Of a DNA stretch of 64,000 bases, positions 51,653 to 61,262 are shown one piece after another. The position numbers and the translations under genes are program-made. A model generated the notes under the pieces. That model was not told the origin of the DNA, searched no databases, and saw only the letters and a program-made list of their open reading frames with translations. The DNA is taken from NCBI RefSeq assembly GCF_030291075.1, contig NZ_CP127407.1, positions 1,672,001 through 1,736,000 of the forward strand, written 5' to 3'. How positions within the stretch are numbered: the stretch's first letter is position 1; each line of letters begins with the position of its first letter. This DNA is from Stenotrophomonas sp. 57 (lineage in GTDB: Bacteria; Pseudomonadota; Gammaproteobacteria; Xanthomonadales; Xanthomonadaceae).

Positions 51653-53085
51653 GCCGACGCTCCGCTGTCGGGTGCATCCACGCCCTGCGGCAGGAACTCC
51701 GTTGCGTTGCTCGGGCCCCATTGGCCCGCGGGGTAGGGTTCGAGCGGCAGCTTGGCCGCCTTCCAGGCATCGGCCACGCTGTCGATCCAGGCCCATGCGG
51801 CACGCACTTCGTCGTCGCGCACGAACAGCGTGTGGTTGCCGTTGAAGGCGTCCAGGAACAGGCGTTCGTAGGCGATGCGACGGTGCAGGCCGGTCGGCAC
51901 CGACAGCTCCAGTTCCAGCGGATGCAGTTCCAGCGCGCCCCATTCCGGGCCGGCCAGGCTGCTCATCAGGCCCAGTTCGATGTTCTCCTGCGGCTGCAGC
52001 TGGAACACCAGGCGGTTCGGTGCGGCCTGCGCGCGCTGCGGGCGCTCGAACAGCCAGTGGGTGACCGGCTTCAGCGTGACCACCACGCGGGTGGTGCGTT
52101 CGGGCAAACGCTTGCCGGTGACCAGATGGAACGGCACGCCGCTCCAGCGCCAGTTGTCGATATGCGCGGTGACGCCGGCGAAGGTTTCCACGTCGCTGCC
52201 TTCCGGTGGCTGGTAGGCCTGCGCCGGCTGGCCGTTGATGGTCCCGGCGGTGTAGCGGCCACGGATGCTGTCACGCGCGGCGTGCCTGGCATCGAGCGGG
52301 CGCAGCGCACGCAGTACCTTGACCTTCTCGTCGCGGATGCGATCGGCTTCCAGCGAGGCCGGCGGCTCCATCGCCACCATGCACAGCAGCTGCAGGATAT
52401 GGCTCTGCACCATGTCGCGCAGCGCGCCGGAACGGGCGTAGTAGGCGTCGCGGCCATCCACGCCTTCGCTTTCAGCGACCAGGATGTGCACCGATTCAAT
52501 GTAGTTGCGGTTCCACACCGCTTCCAGCAGCGTGTTGCCGAAGCGCAGTGCGATCAGGTTCTGCACCGCCGCCTTGCCCAGATAGTGGTCGAGGCGGAAC
52601 ACGCGGTCCTCGTCGATCCACTGGCCAATGGTGCTGATGATCTCCTCGGCGCTCTCGCTGTCGCTGCCGATCGGCTTCTCCAGCATCAGGCGCGCCGGCG
52701 CGGCGAGGGCGCCGCCCTTGGCCAGGCCCTCGCAGGTGGAGATGTACAGGCCTGGCGGAATGGCCAGGTAGCTGACGCATTTGCGGTCCACCAGGTCGGA
52801 GACCGCGGCGGCGACCGAATCGACGTCGCGCAGGTCGACCGAACGGTAGTCGATGCGGCGCAGCAGGCCGTTGATGTCGTCCTGCGAGGCCATCGGCATG
52901 GCCTGCTGCAGGCGCGGGCGCAGGATGTCATGGAAGGCTTCGGTGTCATGCCCGGACAGGGCCAGTGCGCGGATGCGGAAGTCCTCCGGCAGCAGGCCGT
53001 CGCCAAGCAGGCGAAGCAGCGAAGGGAACAGGTAGCGCTGGGCCAGATCACCTGTGGCACCGAACAGGAAGAGGGTGTCGTGCAT
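51649..53085 (-). CDS. zwf: Glucose-6-phosphate 1-dehydrogenase
   Basis: NAD(P)-dependent oxidation of glucose-6-P, the entry to the Entner-Doudoroff and pentose phosphate routes. 478 aa. Dinucleotide-binding [18 protein letters not shown] at residues 6-23, [15 protein letters not shown], and the active site [15 protein letters not shown] with the catalytic His. The ATG at 53085 ([13 protein letters not shown]) is the conserved start. It is the first gene of a tightly coupled operon (zwf-glk-pgl with 4-bp overlaps, then edd after 57 bp). Confidence 0.97.
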   Translation of the reverse strand: MHDTLFLFGATGDLAQRYLFPSLLRLLGDGLLPEDFRIRALALSGHDTEAFHDILRPRLQQAMPMASQDDINGLLRRIDYRSVDLRDVDSVAAAVSDLVDRKCVSYLAIPPGLYISTCEGLAKGGALAAPARLMLEKPIGSDSESAEEIISTIGQWIDEDRVFRLDHYLGKAAVQNLIALRFGNTLLEAVWNRNYIESVHILVAESEGVDGRDAYYARSGALRDMVQSHILQLLCMVAMEPPASLEADRIRDEKVKVLRALRPLDARHAARDSIRGRYTAGTINGQPAQAYQPPEGSDVETFAGVTAHIDNWRWSGVPFHLVTGKRLPERTTRVVVTLKPVTHWLFERPQRAQAAPNRLVFQLQPQENIELGLMSSLAGPEWGALELHPLELELSVPTGLHRRIAYERLFLDAFNGNHTLFVRDDEVRAAWAWIDSVADAWKAAKLPLEPYPAGQWGPSNATEFLPQGVDAPDSGASA

Positions 53086-53437
53086 CGCTCGAGTTTCAGA
53101 TCCGGGTGACATCGTTGTCAATCGCTTCATGGCTGGGTTCGTGGGACATCCGCGCAACTGCCTGTCCGGGGTTCGTCAGGGCCGTTCTACCGGGCTGCGG
53201 AAGACCGTTCCATTCGAAACCACTGCCTCGGCGGAAGCTTCGTTCCACCGCCGACGCAGATCGGTGCGCACCGATCATCGGATAGTGCCACGTGAAAACG
53301 TTTACATGGCAGAATGGGCAACTGTATTCGATTGCAGTGCTCGCCGTCATGCGGCAAGCGCGCAATCATCACTGCCATCGGGAGGGCCGAGGCAGTCCCA
53401 AAAGACAGCCCGGCTTCGGGCGGACCGGATAGGTGAT
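53086..53437. other. 352-bp divergent regulatory region zwf / ABC ATPase
   Basis: Contains the LacI-type palindrome (53293-53306) and the shared ATTCGATTGCAGTG block (53326-53339). The part nearest zwf shows no recognisable operator. No gene is evident. Confidence 0.6.
53293..53306. promoter_or_regulatory. LacI-type palindromic operator, copy 2
   Basis: TGAAAACGTTTACA is a near-perfect palindrome differing at one base from the site at 19442-19455. It is 131 bp from the ABC-ATPase start and 207 bp from zwf. It fits a LacI-family sugar regulator; that regulator gene is not in this window. Confidence 0.55.
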
Positions 53438-54520
53438 ATGGCAAAAGTGCAGTTGCAGGGTGTGCGCAAGGTCTATGACAACGGCCAGGTCGCGGTGAAG
53501 GACGCCACCTTCGAGGTTGCCGATGGCGAGCTGATGGTGCTGGTCGGTCCGTCCGGCTGTGGCAAGTCGACCTTGCTGCGGATGGTGGCCGGACTGGAAG
53601 AGATCAGCGGCGGCACGCTGAGCATCGGCGACCGCGTGGTCAATGACGTGGCGCCGAAGGACCGCGACATCGCCATGGTCTTCCAGAGCTACGCGCTGTA
53701 CCCGCACATGACCGTAGCCGAGAACCTGGCCTTCGGCCTGAAGCTGCGCGGCCATGACAAGGCGACCATCGACAAGCGCATCGCCGAAGCGGCGCAGACG
53801 CTGGGCCTGACCGAGATGATGGACAAGCTGCCCAAGGCGATGTCCGGTGGCCAGCGCCAGCGCGTGGCACTGGGCCGTGCGCTGGTGCGCGAGCCGGCGG
53901 TGTTCCTGCTCGACGAGCCGCTGTCCAATCTCGATGCCAAGCTGCGCCACAGCGTGCGCACCGAGATCGCGCAGCTGCACCGCAAGCTGGGCACCACCAT
54001 GATCTACGTGACGCACGACCAGGTCGAAGCGATGACCCTGGGCCAGCGCATCGTGGTGCTGAAGGACGGCATCATCCAGCAGATCGATACGCCGATGGCG
54101 CTGTATGACCGCCCGGCCAACCTGTTCGTGGCCGGTTTCCTCGGCAGCCCGGCGATGAACGTGCTGCGTGGCACGCTGCAGGGCGACGCCAGCGGCGTGA
54201 CCGTGGTCGACGGCGACTGGCGTGCACCGCTGGGCCAGGCCACGATCAATCCGGCGTGGCTGCAGAAGCCGATCGCGGTGGGCGTGCGTCCGGAACACCT
54301 GCAGCCGGCCGGCGCCGAGGGTGCGCATGCGTTCACCGCACGCATCGAAGGCATCGAACCGGTAGGCAATGAAATCTTCGTCAACCTCAGCAGTGGCCAG
54401 CACGCACTGACCATGCGCGTGGCGCCGCAGTCGCTGCCGGCCGTGGGCGAGGACATCCGCGTGGCGATCCACCCGCAGGGCCTGCACTTCTTCAACGCCG
54501 AAACCGGCGAACGCCTCTGA
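53438..54520 (+). CDS. Sugar ABC transporter ATPase, UgpC/MalK type
   Basis: A 360-aa ATP-hydrolysing subunit for carbohydrate ABC importers. Walker A GPSGCGKST, Q-loop MVFQSYALYPHMTV, signature MSGGQRQRVALGRAL, Walker B FLLDEPLSNLDAK and H-loop YVTHDQVEAMTL. The C-terminal OB-fold regulatory domain (IAVGVRPEHLQP, IEGIEPVGNEIFVNL) is typical of MalK/UgpC/MsmK, which may serve several importers. No permease or binding-protein genes are adjacent, so it probably works with a transporter encoded elsewhere. Confidence 0.93.
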   Translation: MAKVQLQGVRKVYDNGQVAVKDATFEVADGELMVLVGPSGCGKSTLLRMVAGLEEISGGTLSIGDRVVNDVAPKDRDIAMVFQSYALYPHMTVAENLAFGLKLRGHDKATIDKRIAEAAQTLGLTEMMDKLPKAMSGGQRQRVALGRALVREPAVFLLDEPLSNLDAKLRHSVRTEIAQLHRKLGTTMIYVTHDQVEAMTLGQRIVVLKDGIIQQIDTPMALYDRPANLFVAGFLGSPAMNVLRGTLQGDASGVTVVDGDWRAPLGQATINPAWLQKPIAVGVRPEHLQPAGAEGAHAFTARIEGIEPVGNEIFVNLSSGQHALTMRVAPQSLPAVGEDIRVAIHPQGLHFFNAETGERL

Positions 54521-54524
54521 TGCT

Positions 54525-54653
54525 GTAGAGCCGGGCCCACGCTCGACTGTATTTCATGGAGAAGCCGAGCATGGGCTCGGCTCTGCAGAAGGTGGGTTCA
54601 GTAGATCCACGCCATGCGCGGATGAAGTGGTAGCGCCGGGCCGTGCCCGGCGT
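54525..54653. repeat. Cluster of four SMAG-type palindromes
   Basis: Units at 54525-54548 (GTAG head), 54561-54586 (inverted, head GCAG), 54601-54624 (GTAG head, ATCCACGC type) and 54630-54653 (GTAG head, CGCCGGGC/GCCCGGCG). They lie in the gap between the ABC-ATPase gene and convergent ygfZ. Confidence 0.88.
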
Positions 54654-54658
54654 GAACC

Positions 54659-55534
54659 TCAGCGCGCCAACCCATCCAGCAGCGGCATACGCTGCGCCGC
54701 TGCGCCGCCCACCTGCAGCTCGGCGTCGCCGGCCTCCAGTGGCAGCACCGCCAGCGCCAGCTCACCAGCCACGCTGGCAATCGTGCCCGGCGCGGCGCCG
54801 TCCTGCTGCACGCCCTCGCCGGCCTGCGCCGGTGCGGCGGTATGCAGCAGCTGCACCGCGCGCTTTGCCTTGCCGAGGAAGTGGGTACGGGCAACGATTT
54901 CCTGGCCCGGGTAGCAGCCCTTCTTCACGCTGTAGCCGTTCAGGCGGTCCAGGCCCAGCTGCTGCGGGGTCCACACTTCGCGCTGGCTTTCATCAAGCCG
55001 TGGCAGCCCGTAGCGCAGGTCGGCCTGGCGCCAGGCCAGGGCGAAAGCGGCCTCATCGGTTTCGCTGCCGGCGGCAAAGGCATCGGCGGCGCCAATGCGC
55101 AGGGTGCGCGGCAGGGCATCGCTGCCCAGGTCCAGTTCCCACCCATCACCTGCGGCCTGCGCGATCGCGGCGCTGCTGGCAGCCTCCGGCGCAGTGAACG
55201 CTCCGGCCACGGCCAGGTCGCTGCGTACCTGCACCTTCACCTTGCGGCGGAACACGAAGCGCTGCAGTTGCGACGCAATCGCATCGGCATCACCGTCGGC
55301 CAGCACCAGCATCACGTGGTCGTCGGCCAGCCGAAGCAGCTGGAACACCGCCAGGGTGCGGCCTTTGGCGCTCAGCCAGGCGCTCCACTGCCAGTGCAGC
55401 AGGGGCAGGGCAGTGACGTCGCTGCTGAACTGGGCGTGGGCGAAAACGGCCGCATCCACACCCTGCAGGCTCAGCAGCTGGTGGCCGGGCAGGCGCGGAT
55501 ATCCGACGAAAGCAGGGGGCAGGTTGTCAGGCAC
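54659..55534 (-). CDS. ygfZ: Folate-binding Fe-S maintenance protein YgfZ
   Basis: A tetrahydrofolate-binding GcvT-like protein that supports assembly or repair of certain Fe-S enzymes. About 291 aa. The family hallmark KGCYPGQEIVARTHFLGKAK with its conserved Cys is near residue 215. The start is uncertain: a GTG at 55534 gives VPDNLPPAFVGYPRLPGHQL, which matches relatives better than a TTG further upstream, but no good Shine-Dalgarno is seen. It is divergent from the SDHAF4-like/sdh operon by only 39 bp. Succinate dehydrogenase is Fe-S dependent, so a functional link is plausible. Confidence 0.88.
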   Translation of the reverse strand: MPDNLPPAFVGYPRLPGHQLLSLQGVDAAVFAHAQFSSDVTALPLLHWQWSAWLSAKGRTLAVFQLLRLADDHVMLVLADGDADAIASQLQRFVFRRKVKVQVRSDLAVAGAFTAPEAASSAAIAQAAGDGWELDLGSDALPRTLRIGAADAFAAGSETDEAAFALAWRQADLRYGLPRLDESQREVWTPQQLGLDRLNGYSVKKGCYPGQEIVARTHFLGKAKRAVQLLHTAAPAQAGEGVQQDGAAPGTIASVAGELALAVLPLEAGDAELQVGGAAAQRMPLLDGLAR

Positions 55535-55552
55535 GTGAACGAGGTCTAAAAT
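55524..55552 (+). promoter_or_regulatory. Sigma-70 promoter of the sdh operon
   Basis: TTGTCA (55524-55529), 17 nt, TAAAAT (55547-55552), 21 nt before the SDHAF4-like start. Each hexamer matches consensus at five of six positions. It overlaps the ygfZ start codon on the other strand. Confidence 0.65.
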
Positions 55553-55573
55553 TTGTGCGTTGCGAGACCGAAC

Positions 55574-55744
55574 ATGATAGGCCAAACAACCCCCACTCCC
55601 GACGACGAATCTGAAGCCCCGCTGGTCCCCGCGGCACCCGTGCCCGTGGAACAGGAAAAAGCAGAGGAATTCGGCGGCCGCGGCGGACTTGATCCGGTGC
55701 GGTATGGCGATTGGGAGAAAAACGGACGCTGCATCGATTTCTGA
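55574..55744 (+). CDS. SDHAF4-like (DUF1674) succinate dehydrogenase assembly factor
   Basis: A 56-aa protein with an acidic, Pro-rich N-terminus and the invariant C-terminal motif EFGGRGGLDPVRYGDWEKNG, ending RCIDF. This is the signature of DUF1674/SDHAF4, which in mitochondria binds flavinated SdhA and aids its joining to SdhB. The gene is 56 bp upstream of sdhC and shares its promoter, which supports that role. Confidence 0.88.
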   Translation: MIGQTTPTPDDESEAPLVPAAPVPVEQEKAEEFGGRGGLDPVRYGDWEKNGRCIDF

Positions 55745-55800
55745 TCAGCATTGAGCCAACGCGGCCGTGTGCCGCCCAGCCGAGACAACGAGCCCAGCGA

Positions 55801-56193
55801 ATGGCGACCAGACAACGCCCACTTTCCCCGCACCTTCAGGTGTATCGCTGGCAGATTCAGATGGCCACCTCGATCCTGCATCGAGCCACTGGCGTCTTTC
55901 TGTCTGTTGGTGCCCTCATCATCGCTGCCGGCCTGCTGGCCCTGATGATGGGGCCCGAGTCCTGGAACTGCTTCACCGGCCATGCCGGGGCCTGGTATGG
56001 CCGCGTGTTCCTGTTCGCGTGGACATGGTCGTTCGCCTATCACCTGTGCAATGGCATCCGCCACGTGGTGCAGGACTTCGCCATCGGCTTCAGCATCCCC
56101 GCCTTCATCCGCAGCAGCTGGCTGTCGGTCACCGGCAGCCTGGTGATCACCCTGCTGGTGTGGGCCTATGTGATGTTCGGAGGTGCCGCGTGA
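55801..56193 (+). CDS. sdhC: Succinate dehydrogenase cytochrome b556 subunit
   Basis: A 130-aa membrane anchor of complex II. RPLSPHLQVYRWQIQMATSI and HRATGVFLSVG are the conserved N-terminal quinone-site region, and the haem-ligand His is in FAYHLCNGIRHVVQD. Three transmembrane segments. The ATG at 55801 is the conserved start. Its stop overlaps the sdhD GTG. Confidence 0.95.
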   Translation: MATRQRPLSPHLQVYRWQIQMATSILHRATGVFLSVGALIIAAGLLALMMGPESWNCFTGHAGAWYGRVFLFAWTWSFAYHLCNGIRHVVQDFAIGFSIPAFIRSSWLSVTGSLVITLLVWAYVMFGGAA

Positions 56194-56576
56194 GCAAGTT
56201 CCGTACCCCGCTGAAGAACGTGCGCGGCCTTGGCTCGGCCAAGACCGGCACCGAGCACTTCGTGCACCAGCGCCTGACCGCCGCCGCGCTGGTGGTGCTG
56301 GGCATCTGGTTCCTGGTCTTCGTGCTGGGCCTGCTGGGCTCGGACTACGCGACCGCCGCCGCCGCCGTGGCCAAGCCGTGGAACGCAGTGCCTCTGATCG
56401 GCCTGCTGATCGCCATGTTCTGGCACGCGCAGCTCGGTATGCAGGTCGTGCTGGAAGACTACATCCACGAATCGCTGCTGGCCCTGGTGCTGCAGACCGC
56501 GGTGAAGTTCGTCGCCGTGCTCGGCATGATCGTCAGTGTGTTTGCGGTGGGCCGCATCGCCCTCGGCGTTGCCTGA
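56190..56576 (+). CDS. sdhD: Succinate dehydrogenase membrane anchor subunit
   Basis: A 128-aa second membrane anchor. The GTG start at 56190 overlaps the sdhC stop (GTGA), with GGAGGT 8 nt upstream. Conserved RGLGSAKTGTEHFVHQRLTA near the N-terminus, and HAQLGMQVVLEDYIHE containing the haem/quinone-side His and Asp-Tyr. Three transmembrane segments. Confidence 0.95.
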   Translation: MSKFRTPLKNVRGLGSAKTGTEHFVHQRLTAAALVVLGIWFLVFVLGLLGSDYATAAAAVAKPWNAVPLIGLLIAMFWHAQLGMQVVLEDYIHESLLALVLQTAVKFVAVLGMIVSVFAVGRIALGVA

Positions 56577-56607
56577 GCCCAGGCACCAACACAGGAATCC
56601 AGATTAG

Positions 56608-58398
56608 ATGTCCGCTTACAAGATCACCGAACACAAGTACGACATGGTCGTGGTCGGCGCCGGCGGCGCCGGCCTGCGCGCCACGTTCGGCCTGGCCGCC
56701 AAGGGCCTGCAGACCGTGTGCCTGACCAAGGTCTTCCCGACTCGTTCGCACACCGTTGCCGCCCAGGGCGGTATCTCGGCCGCACTCGGCAACATGGGCG
56801 AGGACGACTGGCGCTACCACTTCTTCGACACCATCAAGGGGTCGGACTGGCTGGGTGACCAGGACGCGATCGAGTACATGTGCCGTGAGGCCATCCCCGC
56901 CATCATCGAACTCGAACACTACGGCGTGCCGTTCTCGCGCACCGCCGAAGGCAAGATCTACCAGCGCCCGTTCGGTGGCATGACCACCAAGTACGGCGAA
57001 GGCCCGGCGGCGCAGCGTACCTGCGCGGCGGCCGACCGTACCGGCCACGCGATGCTGCACACCCTGTACCAGCAGTCGCTGAAGCACGACGCGCGCTTCA
57101 TGATCGAGTACTTCGCGCTCGACCTGATCTTCGACGACGAAGGCGCCTGCCGCGGCGTGCTGGCCCTGGACATGTCCGACGGCACGCTGCACCTGTTCCG
57201 CGCCCAGGGTGTGGTGCTGGCCACCGGCGGCTACGGCCGTGCCTACTTCAGCGCCACCTCGGCGCACACCTGCACCGGCGACGGTGGCGGCCTGGCCATG
57301 CGCGCCGGCATCGCCATGCAGGACATGGAGTTCGTGCAGTTCCACCCGACCGGCATCTACGGCGCCGGTTGCCTGATCACCGAGGGTGTCCGCGGTGAAG
57401 GTGGCATCCTGCGCAACAGCAGCGGCGAGCGCTTCATGGAGCGCTACGCACCGCATTACAAGGACCTGGCCTCGCGCGACGTGGTCAGCCGTTCGATGAC
57501 CATCGAGATCCGCGAAGGCCGCGGCGTCGGCGAGCACAAGGATCACATCCTGCTCGACCTGACCCACCTCGGCCCGGGCGTGATCGACGAGAAGCTGCCG
57601 GGCATCGCCGAGAGCGCCCGCATCTTCGCCGGCGTCGACGTGCACAAGCAGCCGATCCCGGTCATCCCGACCGTGCACTACAACATGGGCGGCATCCCGA
57701 CCAACTACCACGGCGAAGTGGTGCAGAAGGTCGGCGACAACGACAATGCCGTGGTGCCGGGCCTGTACGCCATCGGCGAAGCGGCCTGTGTGTCCGTGCA
57801 CGGCGCCAACCGCCTGGGCTCGAACTCGCTGCTGGACCTGGTGGTGTTCGGTCGTGCGGTGGCCAACCGCTGCGCCGAGACCATCAAGCCGGGCGCATCG
57901 CACAAGCCGCTGCCGGCCGATGCCTGCGACAAGGCGCTGGGCTTGCTGGACAAGCTGCGCCACGCCAACGGCGATACCCCGACCTCGGTCATCCGCGATC
58001 GCATGCAGCGCACCATGCAGGCCGACGCCGCCGTCTTCCGTACCAGCCAGACGCTGAAGGAAGGCTGCGAGAAGATGGACAAGATCTTCGACTCGTTCCA
58101 GGACGTGAAGGTCTCCGACCGTTCGCTGGTCTGGAACTCGGACCTGATCGAGACCTACGAGCTGAACAACCTGCTGCTCAACGCGGTGGCGACGATCAAC
58201 TCGGCCGAACAGCGCAAGGAAAGCCGCGGCGCGCATGCGCACGAGGACTATCCGGACCGCGACGACGTCAACTGGCAGAAGCACACCCTGGTCAGCGTCG
58301 ACGAGAAGGGCAAGTGCAGCTTCGACTACCGTCCGGTGCACATGTACACGTTGACCGACGACGTGTCCGTGGTGCCGCCGAAGCCGCGCGTGTACTGA
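56608..58398 (+). CDS. sdhA: Succinate dehydrogenase flavoprotein subunit
   Basis: Oxidises succinate to fumarate. 596 aa. FAD-binding [17 protein letters not shown], covalent-FAD His in [16 protein letters not shown], active-site region [13 protein letters not shown] and [21 protein letters not shown], and the C-terminal [18 protein letters not shown]. Full length. The SdhE and SDHAF4-like assembly factors are encoded in the same cluster. Confidence 0.98.
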   Translation: MSAYKITEHKYDMVVVGAGGAGLRATFGLAAKGLQTVCLTKVFPTRSHTVAAQGGISAALGNMGEDDWRYHFFDTIKGSDWLGDQDAIEYMCREAIPAIIELEHYGVPFSRTAEGKIYQRPFGGMTTKYGEGPAAQRTCAAADRTGHAMLHTLYQQSLKHDARFMIEYFALDLIFDDEGACRGVLALDMSDGTLHLFRAQGVVLATGGYGRAYFSATSAHTCTGDGGGLAMRAGIAMQDMEFVQFHPTGIYGAGCLITEGVRGEGGILRNSSGERFMERYAPHYKDLASRDVVSRSMTIEIREGRGVGEHKDHILLDLTHLGPGVIDEKLPGIAESARIFAGVDVHKQPIPVIPTVHYNMGGIPTNYHGEVVQKVGDNDNAVVPGLYAIGEAACVSVHGANRLGSNSLLDLVVFGRAVANRCAETIKPGASHKPLPADACDKALGLLDKLRHANGDTPTSVIRDRMQRTMQADAAVFRTSQTLKEGCEKMDKIFDSFQDVKVSDRSLVWNSDLIETYELNNLLLNAVATINSAEQRKESRGAHAHEDYPDRDDVNWQKHTLVSVDEKGKCSFDYRPVHMYTLTDDVSVVPPKPRVY

Positions 58399-58464
58399 TC
58401 CGACCCCGCCTACCATGCAATCCGCGCCCAAGGGCGCGGGCCGCCTGAGCCAACGAGAGCAGCC

Positions 58465-59250
58465 ATGGCCGAGTTTTCACTCCCCAAGAATTCCAAGATC
58501 ACGAAGGGCAAGCACTTCCCCGTCAAGAACGGCGGGAAGAACGTGCGCACCTTCAAGATCTACCGCTGGAGTCCGGACGACGACAGCAACCCGCGCACCG
58601 ATACCTATGAAGTCGATCTGGACGCCTGCGGCCCGATGGTCCTGGACGCCCTGATCAAGATCAAGAACGAGATCGACCCGACCCTCACCTTCCGCCGCTC
58701 CTGCCGCGAAGGTATCTGTGGTTCGTGCGCGATGAACATCGACGGCACCAACACCCTGGCCTGCACCCGGGCCATCTCGGACTGCGGCAAGAAGGAAGTG
58801 CCGATCTATCCGCTGCCGCACATGAACGTGGTCAAGGATCTGGTTCCGGACCTGACCCACTTCTACGCGCAGTACGCGTCGATCAAGCCGTGGATCCGCA
58901 CCCAGACCCCGGCACCGCCGGACCGCGAGCGCCTGCAGTCGCCGGAAGACCGCAAGAAGCTGGACGGCCTGTACGAGTGCATCCTGTGCGCCTGCTGCTC
59001 GACCAGCTGCCCGAGCTACTGGTGGAACGGCGAACGTTACCTGGGCCCGGCGATCCTGCTGCAGGCCTACCGCTGGATCATCGACTCGCGCGATGAGGAC
59101 ACCGGTGCGCGCCTGGACGATCTGGAAGATCCGTTCAAGCTGTACCGCTGCCACACCATCATGAACTGCGCCCGGACCTGCCCGAAGGGCCTGAATCCGG
59201 CGCTGGCGATCGCCGAGATCAAGAAGCTGATGATGGAACGCCGCGCCTGA
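58465..59250 (+). CDS. sdhB: Succinate dehydrogenase iron-sulfur subunit
   Basis: A 261-aa electron-transfer subunit. 2Fe-2S Cys: [20 protein letters not shown] then AC. 4Fe-4[12 protein letters not shown]; 3Fe-4[18 protein letters not shown]. Slightly longer than E. coli SdhB (238) because of an N-terminal extension ([20 protein letters not shown]). Two SMAG units separate it from sdhE. Confidence 0.98.
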   Translation: MAEFSLPKNSKITKGKHFPVKNGGKNVRTFKIYRWSPDDDSNPRTDTYEVDLDACGPMVLDALIKIKNEIDPTLTFRRSCREGICGSCAMNIDGTNTLACTRAISDCGKKEVPIYPLPHMNVVKDLVPDLTHFYAQYASIKPWIRTQTPAPPDRERLQSPEDRKKLDGLYECILCACCSTSCPSYWWNGERYLGPAILLQAYRWIIDSRDEDTGARLDDLEDPFKLYRCHTIMNCARTCPKGLNPALAIAEIKKLMMERRA

Positions 59251-59269
59251 TCGGCTCTGGCTGTACCCG

Positions 59270-59327
59270 GTAGAGCCACGCCACGCGTGGCCGCACCACA
59301 TCAGTAGAGCCACGCCATGCGTGGCTT
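59270..59327 (+). repeat. Tandem SMAG palindromes between sdhB and sdhE
   Basis: Two GTAG-headed units in direct orientation, 59270-59292 and 59304-59327, both with GCCACGC/GCGTGGC stems. As RNA hairpins inside the operon they could separate sdhB from sdhE expression. Confidence 0.9.
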
Positions 59328-59348
59328 TGCTGTATCTGGAGAAGCACA

Positions 59349-59597
59349 ATGGAAGAAGACGTTCTGCTGAAGAAGCTGCGCTGGCGGTGCCGCCGCGGCA
59401 TGCGTGAGCTGGATCAGCTGTTCGGGCGCTACCTCGACCACGAATGGAGCACTGCGCCGACCGAAGAGCGCGAGGTTTTCCTGTTCCTGCTCGACTGCGA
59501 GGACGATAAGTTGTGGCGCTGGTTCATGGGCTACGAGGCCTGCCCGCATGCGCACGCGATCCCCCTCATGCAGAAGATCCTCGCCCTCAAGCCTTGA
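59349..59597 (+). CDS. sdhE: SDH FAD assembly factor SdhE
   Basis: An 82-aa protein that promotes covalent flavinylation of SdhA. The family motif [19 protein letters not shown] (RGxxE) is at residues ~17-35, with [18 protein letters not shown] after it. GGAG lies ~9 nt before the ATG. It is in the sdh cluster, as in many proteobacteria, and overlaps the YgfX-like gene. Confidence 0.93.
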   Translation: MEEDVLLKKLRWRCRRGMRELDQLFGRYLDHEWSTAPTEEREVFLFLLDCEDDKLWRWFMGYEACPHAHAIPLMQKILALKP

Positions 59598-59997
59598 GTG
59601 GCGCCCGTCGCGCCTGCAGGCCGTCGCCCAACTGGTGGTGCTGTTGGCTGCGCCCTGGCTGCTGCACGCTTCGGACCTGCCGCCGCGGCTGATGATTCCC
59701 GCCGTGCTGCTGGCCTGGGCGGTTGGCCTTGCCGAAGGGCTGTGGCGGCTTCGCAGGCCGCGCCAGGGGGTGCTGCTGCCGCCCGCCCCCGCGCCGCTGC
59801 AGGTGGCGGGGCAGGACATCGACACACCGCAGCTGGTGGTGCGCGGCCCCTGGCTGCTGTTGCTCTGGCGTGAGGATCGGCGCCGCCGGCGCCTGCTGTT
59901 CTGGCCGGATGTGCTCGATTCCGGGCAGCGACGTGAACTGCGACTGGCCGTCGCCGCACGCAGCGTTTCCCGTCAGCCCCGGTCGATGGCACCATAA
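59548..59997 (+). CDS. YgfX-like inner-membrane protein
   Basis: About 149 aa. [20 protein letters not shown] opens the homologous part, with two adjacent transmembrane segments ([12 protein letters not shown] and [19 protein letters not shown]) and a basic cytoplasmic tail ([15 protein letters not shown]). This layout matches YgfX/CptA, which in E. coli is encoded next to sdhE. The start is uncertain: an ATG at 59548 inside sdhE is the only standard start before the homologous part. The second half looks degenerate compared with a typical family member, so a decaying gene is possible. Confidence 0.6.
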   Translation: MRTRSPSCRRSSPSSLEWRPSRLQAVAQLVVLLAAPWLLHASDLPPRLMIPAVLLAWAVGLAEGLWRLRRPRQGVLLPPAPAPLQVAGQDIDTPQLVVRGPWLLLLWREDRRRRRLLFWPDVLDSGQRRELRLAVAARSVSRQPRSMAP

Positions 59998-60020
59998 GCT
60001 GAATTGACCGGCGTGCCTGC

Positions 60021-61262
60021 ATGTTCAAACCCATCCCCGTGGCCATCGGCCTGCGCTACCTGCGCGCCAAACGCCGCAACGGCTTCATCTCCTTCATCTC
60101 GATGGCATCGATCCTGGGCATCGCGCTCGGCGTCACGGTGCTGATCACCACCCTGGCGGTGATGAGCGGTTTCCAGAAGGAAATCCGCAGCCGCCTGCTG
60201 CAGATGACCGCGCACACCACCATCAGCCGCGACGGCGAGCCGATGCCGGACTGGATGCGGGTGGTCGAGGTGGCCAACAAGGATCCGCGCGTGGCCGGTG
60301 CCGCGCCGTACATCGAGATCCAGTCGATGATCAGCGGCCCGCGCGTGCAGGGCGCGATCATCCAGGGCATCGACCCGGCGCTTGAACCGAAGGTGTCGGT
60401 GATCGACAAGAAGATCACCAAGGGCAGCTATGACAGCCTCAAGCCGGGCAGCTTCAACGTGCTGCTGGGCAAGGAGCTGGCGATCTGGCTGGGCGTGGAC
60501 GTTGGCGACCAGGTGCTGGTGACCTTTGCAGAAGTGCAGGGCACGCCTGCCGGCGCGGTGCCGCGGATGAAACGCTTCACCGTCAGTGGCATCTTCGAGG
60601 CCGGCTACAACGAGGTCGACCGAGGCGTCGGCTTCGCCAACATGCAGGACCTGGAGCGCGTACTGCGCAGCGACGGTGCCACCGGCGTGCGCCTGAAACT
60701 GCACGACATGGACCGCTCGCTGGAAGTGGGCGTGGATCTGGCGCAGAACCTCGGCGGTGCCTACCGCGTGAGCGACTGGACCCAGCAGAACGCCAATCTC
60801 TACCACTCGCTGCGCATGGAGAAGGTGGTGATGGGCATCCTGCTGTCGCTGATCATCGCCATGGGCGCCTTCAACCTGGTCTCCTCGCAGGTGATGCTGG
60901 TGACCGACAAGCAGGCCGACATCGCCATCCTGCGCACCCTCGGCCTCACGCCGGGCGGCGTGATGCAGGTGTTCATGGTGCAGGGCTCGCTGATCGGCAT
61001 CTTCGGAACGCTGGCCGGCCTGATCGGTGGCATCACCCTGACCCTCAACCTGGAGCGCATCCTCGGCGCCATCGAGAGCGTGTTGAACGTCAAGCTGATG
61101 CCGGAGGATGTGTACTACATCACCGGCCTGCCGACCGACATGCAGACCGGCGACGTGGTGGCGATCACCGTGGTCGCACTGCTGATGAGCTTCCTGGCCA
61201 CCCTGTATCCCGCCTGGCGGGCAGCACGCACCCAGCCGGCGGAGGCCCTGCGTTATGAATAA
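60021..61262 (+). CDS. lolC: Lipoprotein-releasing ABC transporter permease LolC/LolE
   Basis: Membrane subunit of the Lol system that extracts outer-membrane lipoproteins from the inner membrane. 413 aa. Family start [20 protein letters not shown], large periplasmic domain (residues ~50-270), then three transmembrane segments in the FtsX-type domain ([35 protein letters not shown]). It overlaps lolD by 8 bp. Only one permease gene is in this cluster. Confidence 0.95.
   Translation: MFKPIPVAIGLRYLRAKRRNGFISFISMASILGIALGVTVLITTLAVMSGFQKEIRSRLLQMTAHTTISRDGEPMPDWMRVVEVANKDPRVAGAAPYIEIQSMISGPRVQGAIIQGIDPALEPKVSVIDKKITKGSYDSLKPGSFNVLLGKELAIWLGVDVGDQVLVTFAEVQGTPAGAVPRMKRFTVSGIFEAGYNEVDRGVGFANMQDLERVLRSDGATGVRLKLHDMDRSLEVGVDLAQNLGGAYRVSDWTQQNANLYHSLRMEKVVMGILLSLIIAMGAFNLVSSQVMLVTDKQADIAILRTLGLTPGGVMQVFMVQGSLIGIFGTLAGLIGGITLTLNLERILGAIESVLNVKLMPEDVYYITGLPTDMQTGDVVAITVVALLMSFLATLYPAWRAARTQPAEALRYE

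Noticed and set aside
59598..59873. Open frame beginning with GTG directly after the sdhE stop
   Set aside because: Its translation is Ala/Arg/Gly-rich shadow; the +1 frame gives the YgfX-like membrane protein.
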